64,000 nt of DNA, taken from the NCBI GenBank assembly GCA_021613535.1, contig CP075495.1:13702001-13766000 (forward strand), in the 5' to 3' direction. Made by a program: the position numbers and the translations under genes. The notes under the pieces were generated by a model. The model was not told the origin of the DNA, searched no databases, and saw nothing but the letters and a program-made list of their open reading frames with translations. Shown here piece by piece: positions 59,496 through 64,000 of this stretch (its first letter is position 1; each line of letters starts with the position of its first letter). Origin of the DNA: Adineta vaga (lineage: Eukaryota; Rotifera).

Positions 59496-59653
59496 CAATA
59501 TATGAATATGATTTTTTTTAGCAGAAATCGTTGTGTATATATAAGAAAGATGTGTTTTTTTTAGATATGACCTTGTGTTTTTGCCTCATAAAAAATTGTT
59601 AATAAACAAAGATTTTCAAATGAACACTATCGGGAAAAAAGTTCTGAAACTAT

Positions 59654-60307
59654 CTACATTGTTCGTTCCGTATTTTTTGTTTTTGCTTGTTTTTTTGGTA
59701 GAACAAAGCTAAGTGTCAATGTTGCAAATAATGTTAATGATGAAACAGCTGTTAAGAATACTCGTAAGCCTTTAAACCATAATGGATAACCTGGTTGTGT
59801 GACATCATAGAAAGCAAAGCCTTGCAGTGATGATAATGCCCAAAGAAGAGACCATCGACCTGGTACAAGTAATGCTAACCAAGCAGCAATAGATGGAAGA
59901 ATAGAATATGTATATTGTTTCCAATCATTCGATTGTTCCAAAAGTTTTCCCCATCGAATACCTCCAATAAATGAAAGAATTGAAGCTGAATAAGCCAACT
60001 GAGTGAATGCTAAATCAGGTGAATATATTCCTGTTGAATACATATATACAGGAACTGCAGCAAAGGGAATAAGACCAAGCACACCAAGAGATAAGGGAGC
60101 TGTCGGTGCATCTTTCAAATGAAGAAGATAACGAAATTGATTCAAATATGTTGATGCATGTTTATCATTATATCGTCGTAATAAATCATTTTTAGTAAAT
60201 TCATTTGAATAAGTTGTACGAACAGTTGACTTATTCCATAATGAATATTGAAGTGTACGACGAACTAAGAGGGATGAAAAAGATCGATAAGGACAAGAGG
60301 TCAACAT
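59654..60307 (-). CDS. TMEM69: TMEM69 (DUF3429) mitochondrial-type membrane protein
   Basis: One exon, 217 residues. The Arg/Ser-rich N-terminus (SFSSLLVRRTLQYSLW) suggests a mitochondrial presequence. About five hydrophobic segments follow: LGVLGLIPFAAVPVYMYSTG, FTQLAYSASILSFIGGIRWG, ILPSIAAWLALLVPG, WALSSLQGFAFYD and VFLTAVSSLTLFATLTLSFVL. The AYSASILSFIGGIRWG block is the DUF3429/TMEM69 hallmark. Related proteins occur in bacteria and mitochondria; the function is unknown. The gene is convergent with its left neighbour (158 bp between stop codons). Confidence 0.85.
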   Translation of the reverse strand: MLTSCPYRSFSSLLVRRTLQYSLWNKSTVRTTYSNEFTKNDLLRRYNDKHASTYLNQFRYLLHLKDAPTAPLSLGVLGLIPFAAVPVYMYSTGIYSPDLAFTQLAYSASILSFIGGIRWGKLLEQSNDWKQYTYSILPSIAAWLALLVPGRWSLLWALSSLQGFAFYDVTQPGYPLWFKGLRVFLTAVSSLTLFATLTLSFVLPKKQAKTKNTERTM

Positions 60308-62899
60308 CTAAAAATATATTTTTCAATAGTATTATACTATGTGCTTGTTAACTATTTTTCCATCATTCATTACTCGATCGAATCATATAAGTAAAATAAA
60401 CTGTCACTACAATCGCTTTGTTTCTATTCTCTATGCTAGTGTCGCTCATCAGTCCTATATAAAGAAGGCATTTCTATACCAACATTAATAGATATGATAA
60501 TATGTGCGGGTATTTTTCTCTAACGCATATTTCTCTCATATTTTATAATTTAAATTATTTATCAAAGTATCTTAATATTAATGAGTATAAATACCCATTA
60601 CTGAACAGTTCATATATGTTTCAAAACTATGGGTAAGGACATAACTAGAAATATTTTCTTGGTTTCAAGATTTTGGCGACATATCATTCGAAAGATTTAA
60701 TAGTAGAGATCTCTGAATATTATTATATTCAATACTTGTCTTGTACATATACCAATAGTTTTGTTCGTTTGTCAATAATATATATAGTCTTCCGTTATTG
60801 AATCATATATATGACTTATTTTTATACTATAACATTTGTAAAAGTTAATGACATGATTTGAATTTGATTTATTTCAGCACTCGAAAATCAATAAAAGTTA
60901 AACATCAAAGAACTGTGGACAAGTTAATATCCTCAAAAAAATACATTGAACGATAATCTAATTATATCAACAAAAAATGTGAACACTCAAATGGAGATAT
61001 AGAAAGACAGGAACAAAGATCCAATAAATAAATACTACACTTACATCACATAAAATTCCTGACCATCAGTAATGAAATAAGTATACAGCTAACCCTTAAA
61101 ATTGATATTGCGATATATACGTTCAAATCTTCAGTTAATATGAACAAAAAACAGTATTAACTACCTCGAGACATGTTAGTTTACTGGAATCTTAATTATT
61201 TATCTCACATGTTTACTTATGAACATTACCTCAAGCAACTGTGTTTGTTTAGAATAACACATCGTTAACAACTTTCAAGTCACATCTAATAATTTTCAAA
61301 CCTTATTCATTGTCTCAATCAGGTTATACGATATGTTGATATATACATGAATATTAGAAACAACTCAATAATAGCACATATGCTCAAAATCAGAAAAAAA
61401 TGAATCTATCAGATAAGCCACCATTCATTGAGAAAATATGATGAGTGATGGTATGAGTATGCATTAAATATAATATTTACGCAAATACTCTCACTAAAGG
61501 AGAGCACATAAAAAGAGTGGCAACTGTTTATCACTAAGAACAACTTCCTGTATGATCTCCGTTCTTCTTCGGTTATGCTCATATGAAGGCTATCAAAATG
61601 CAACACCTGTTAAGTAAGATAGCATACACTATGGCAAAGTAAACTTATTTTGATAGAAAATTTACATATTAAGTGCAACTATTTAAATATTGTTGTAGAG
61701 CATATAATATTTTGATCTCATCAACCTCAAAATACACAATTGAATGTCATATAATATGAATCGAGAAGAATGTATTACCAGATTGAATCCTACATATGTT
61801 AAATTCACAAAGTTCTGCTACAATGATTTAATAAGTATTCAAATAATTGTTATGTATATGTTTCATACTGCAAGCGAAATTTGGAAAGACAAAAATGACA
61901 CAATCGGATCGTGTCGATTCCAAGTGCAAAATAAAATTTGAATGAAAAAACTCAATTCAAATATCATAACATGTTTTGGTCCGTCGATACTATTGCAAAT
62001 TACGTTCGATATGTCCAATAAATTTTTCAAAAAAAGCTCATATATAGCACGTTTTAAAACTTTTTAATATTGTTCTTTTTGCTCATGATATATTTTCGTA
62101 TGTAACTCGTGAATTAGTGTTTAGCTTCTATAATTAAATCTTAGGATCGAATAATTAAAATTATTACGATACTTTCTATAAATATAAGTGAATCATAAAG
62201 AAGAAAATCGGTACGCCTAAATCACGAAAAAGGTTGAGCCGTAGTACTATAGTTTCGTATATATACACTTCATACACCGATGTATGATTTGACAACTTTC
62301 ATAGATGACGTCATTCTTCCAAAAAGAACAACTGCATTGATTGCTGTTAGTCAATGAATAGCACTCGTTGATTTCTATGTTGATCGAATTCATAAGCATA
62401 TCTATTGGGAACATGTGTGGATCTCCGTCTAAAATATTCTCCAAATATTTAAAAAAATAACAAACAGAGAATTATAGTATGATCTAGAATTATTCAGAAG
62501 GTCACATTTACTTCTCACATATTTATAGACTATATGTCGAATACTAGTTAATGAAATGAAGATTTACAATTATTGTTTTATTCTCTCGATTGTTCTTGTT
62601 TTAAAATTTGATTTGTTTTGCATATCGTATAATTAGGATTTGCGATAGACAAAGAGAAAACAAAACGGAATTACACAACAAAGAAAGACAATTGACAATA
62701 GTTAAGAGTTCGATTTTTGTGCAATCTAAAAGAAACGTTTACATATGTTTATGTTAATATATCCACACTTATCAGTTAAAAGTCAACGGTGAACATACAC
62801 CCATGAGAAAAGATACATTAAATATGGAAGAATGTGGAACATACAAATAAATTATTGTTTGATTGTCTCACAAAGATGAAAATGTCGTTATATTTTTTT
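60308..62899. other. Intergenic, nothing recognised
   Basis: About 2.6 kb, strongly AT-rich. No conserved protein sequence, RNA gene or repeat end could be identified; short open frames at 61409-61606, 61744-61941 and 62247-62444 are unsupported. The right part is probably the 3' untranslated region of the POU gene. Confidence 0.5.
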
Positions 62900-64000
62900 T
62901 TATTCATTATCCGAATGATTCGTTGTATCAATCAGTTTGCTGTCTATTAATGAACTAGTAGTCGAGTCATTATCATCATTGATCTGATTTGATTTGAATT
63001 TTTTGGCAGAATTTTTCAATGCTTGTCGTTTATTACAGAACCTAGAAAGTAGATATTGATTATATTGACAGTAACATAAATTGAAATTTGCGATTCATAC
63101 CAAACGCGTATGACTTCTCGATCATAATTCAATTGTTGGGCAAGTGTTGACATATCAATACCAGATGGATGTGTATTGATTTCGAATGCATCATTCAATC
63201 TTTCTAATGCTTGAGGAGTAAATGATGTTCTTCGTTTACGTTTCTTTGCATTAAGATCTGTTACAAGTTCATGTAAATTTGTTGGACCATTTTTCAAACT
63301 TTAAATATAAAAATCAAATGATATATAATTAAGCTCTAGTATTCAGTTCAAGAAAGGTTCTTCATCTTACCGATCACCATATTTTAATTCAGCTTCATGC
63401 ATCCATTTCTCAAGTACCGGTTTAATTTTTGATGCACTCTTTGGTGTTATGTCAAGTTTTTCAAAACGACATATAGCGGATTGGCTATATGCTGGTCCAC
63501 GAGTAACACTCAATGCTTGACCAACTTGTGTTTGTGTTAAGCCTAATGCTAATCTTCGTAATTTAAAAGCTTTAGCAAATTTTTTAATTTCCTCTAAATT
63601 AATTCCATCAACTGTTGTCGTTGATGTTATAGCTGTTTCATCTGAAATACAAGATAAACATAATAAAAAAACAATCATTATCATCAATAATCATACTATT
63701 ATTTAGAGGTAATGTTGCAAGTGTTGTTGCAATTGTTGGAGAATTATCTTCATCATCAAAGGTTGATTTTTCATTTGTATCCGACGAACTATTTAGATGT
63801 ATTATATTATATCAAACCAATCAATGATCATTAAATGTGTACCTGCCATCAATTGATTCATTTCTGTACTTCATATTCACAGGTGAATTTGTTCTTGTCT
63901 AAACATAATATTAAAATGGATTCTTATTTTATTCAATTAATTATTTTTTACGGAAATTGGTTCTGTATGTGATGATTTTTGTATTTTGTTATTATCGATA
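62900..64000 (-). CDS. POU6F: POU6-class homeodomain transcription factor (partial, 5' end outside window)
   Basis: Exons on the reverse strand from the edge inward: 64000-63952, 63898-63843, 63788-63697, 63641-63371, 63298-63101 and 63041-62900; phases agree throughout. The POU-specific domain (GINLEEIKKFAKAFKLRRLA, LGLTQTQVGQALSVTRGPAY, SQSAICRFEKLDITPKSASK) is followed by a short linker and the homeodomain (KKRKRRTSFTPQALERLNDA, then YDREVIRVWFCNKRQALKN). The sequences and the extended linker match POU6F1/POU6F2 and Drosophila pdm3. The WFCN core with the POU-type Cys at recognition-helix position 50 is intact. WFCNKRQ replaces the usual WFCNRRQ. Family members act in neurons. The tail after the homeodomain is short and acidic. 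Confidence 0.92.

Noticed and set aside
1-64000. CRISPR arrays, bacterial operons, riboswitches, rRNA or tRNA genes
   Set aside because: No regularly spaced repeats and no tRNA or rRNA signature could be seen by eye; the genes are clearly eukaryotic. A tRNA scan was not possible, so an isolated tRNA could be missed.

Overview
The window is animal nuclear DNA, most likely from a bdelloid rotifer. It is AT-rich, and its genes are cut by many very short introns (mostly 47-80 nt) with GT..AG ends. The gene set is metazoan: POU6, a Yan/ETV6-type ETS factor, a thioester-less macroglobulin, ANKRD13, KCTD, a neuronal calcium sensor. Further hints are short tracts of the bdelloid-type telomere repeat TGTGGG/CCCACA, the remains of an intron-bearing amino-acid permease of fungal/bacterial type, and 3' splice sites abutting start codons, as expected with spliced-leader trans-splicing. 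The species cannot be named from the sequence. I assembled exons by hand. In almost every model the exon lengths sum to a multiple of three and the joins agree with family alignments; exceptions are stated.

Layout. 0.1-0.75 kb: neuronal calcium sensor (-). 0.75-5.9 kb: long non-coding head-to-head interval. 5.9-8.5 kb: ETS factor with SAM/Pointed domain. 9.4-10.0 kb: LURP-one-like protein. 12.4-14.5 kb: unrecognised disordered protein. 15.2-24.3 kb: a 2304-residue protein of 21 exons with a Cys-rich N-terminus and, at its C-terminus, a degenerate kinesin-13-like motor domain. 24.9-30.7 kb: Mcr/TEP6-like macroglobulin. 31.1-34.0 kb: ANKRD13 with one apparent frameshift. 34.2-34.8 kb: MEA1. 35.9-38.5 kb: small heat-shock protein with two alpha-crystallin domains.

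40.4-45.8 kb is an accessory-looking stretch: small unrecognised genes, a broken gene, copies of a short DNA element with CCCAGG..CCTGGG ends, and an inverted telomere-like repeat. 45.8-50.8 kb: two unrecognised membrane proteins. 50.9-52.1 kb: phytanoyl-CoA dioxygenase-like gene (-). 52.4-54.2 kb: another CCCAGG element, a CCCACA tract and the decayed permease. 54.9-59.5 kb: four co-oriented compact genes (ATP synthase subunit g, KCTD, TPRKB/CGI-121, an unknown). 59.7-60.3 kb: TMEM69 (-). After a 2.6 kb gap, a POU6-class gene (-) runs off the right edge.

The genes do not form one pathway. Two same-strand trains with gaps of about 250-510 bp (macroglobulin, ANKRD13, MEA1; and subunit g, KCTD, TPRKB, unknown) could be operon-like units resolved by trans-splicing. 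The most unusual items are the kinesin-derived pseudo-motor on a giant disordered protein, the macroglobulin without its thioester, the tandem-domain heat-shock protein, and the truncated permease that starts beside a telomere-like tract.
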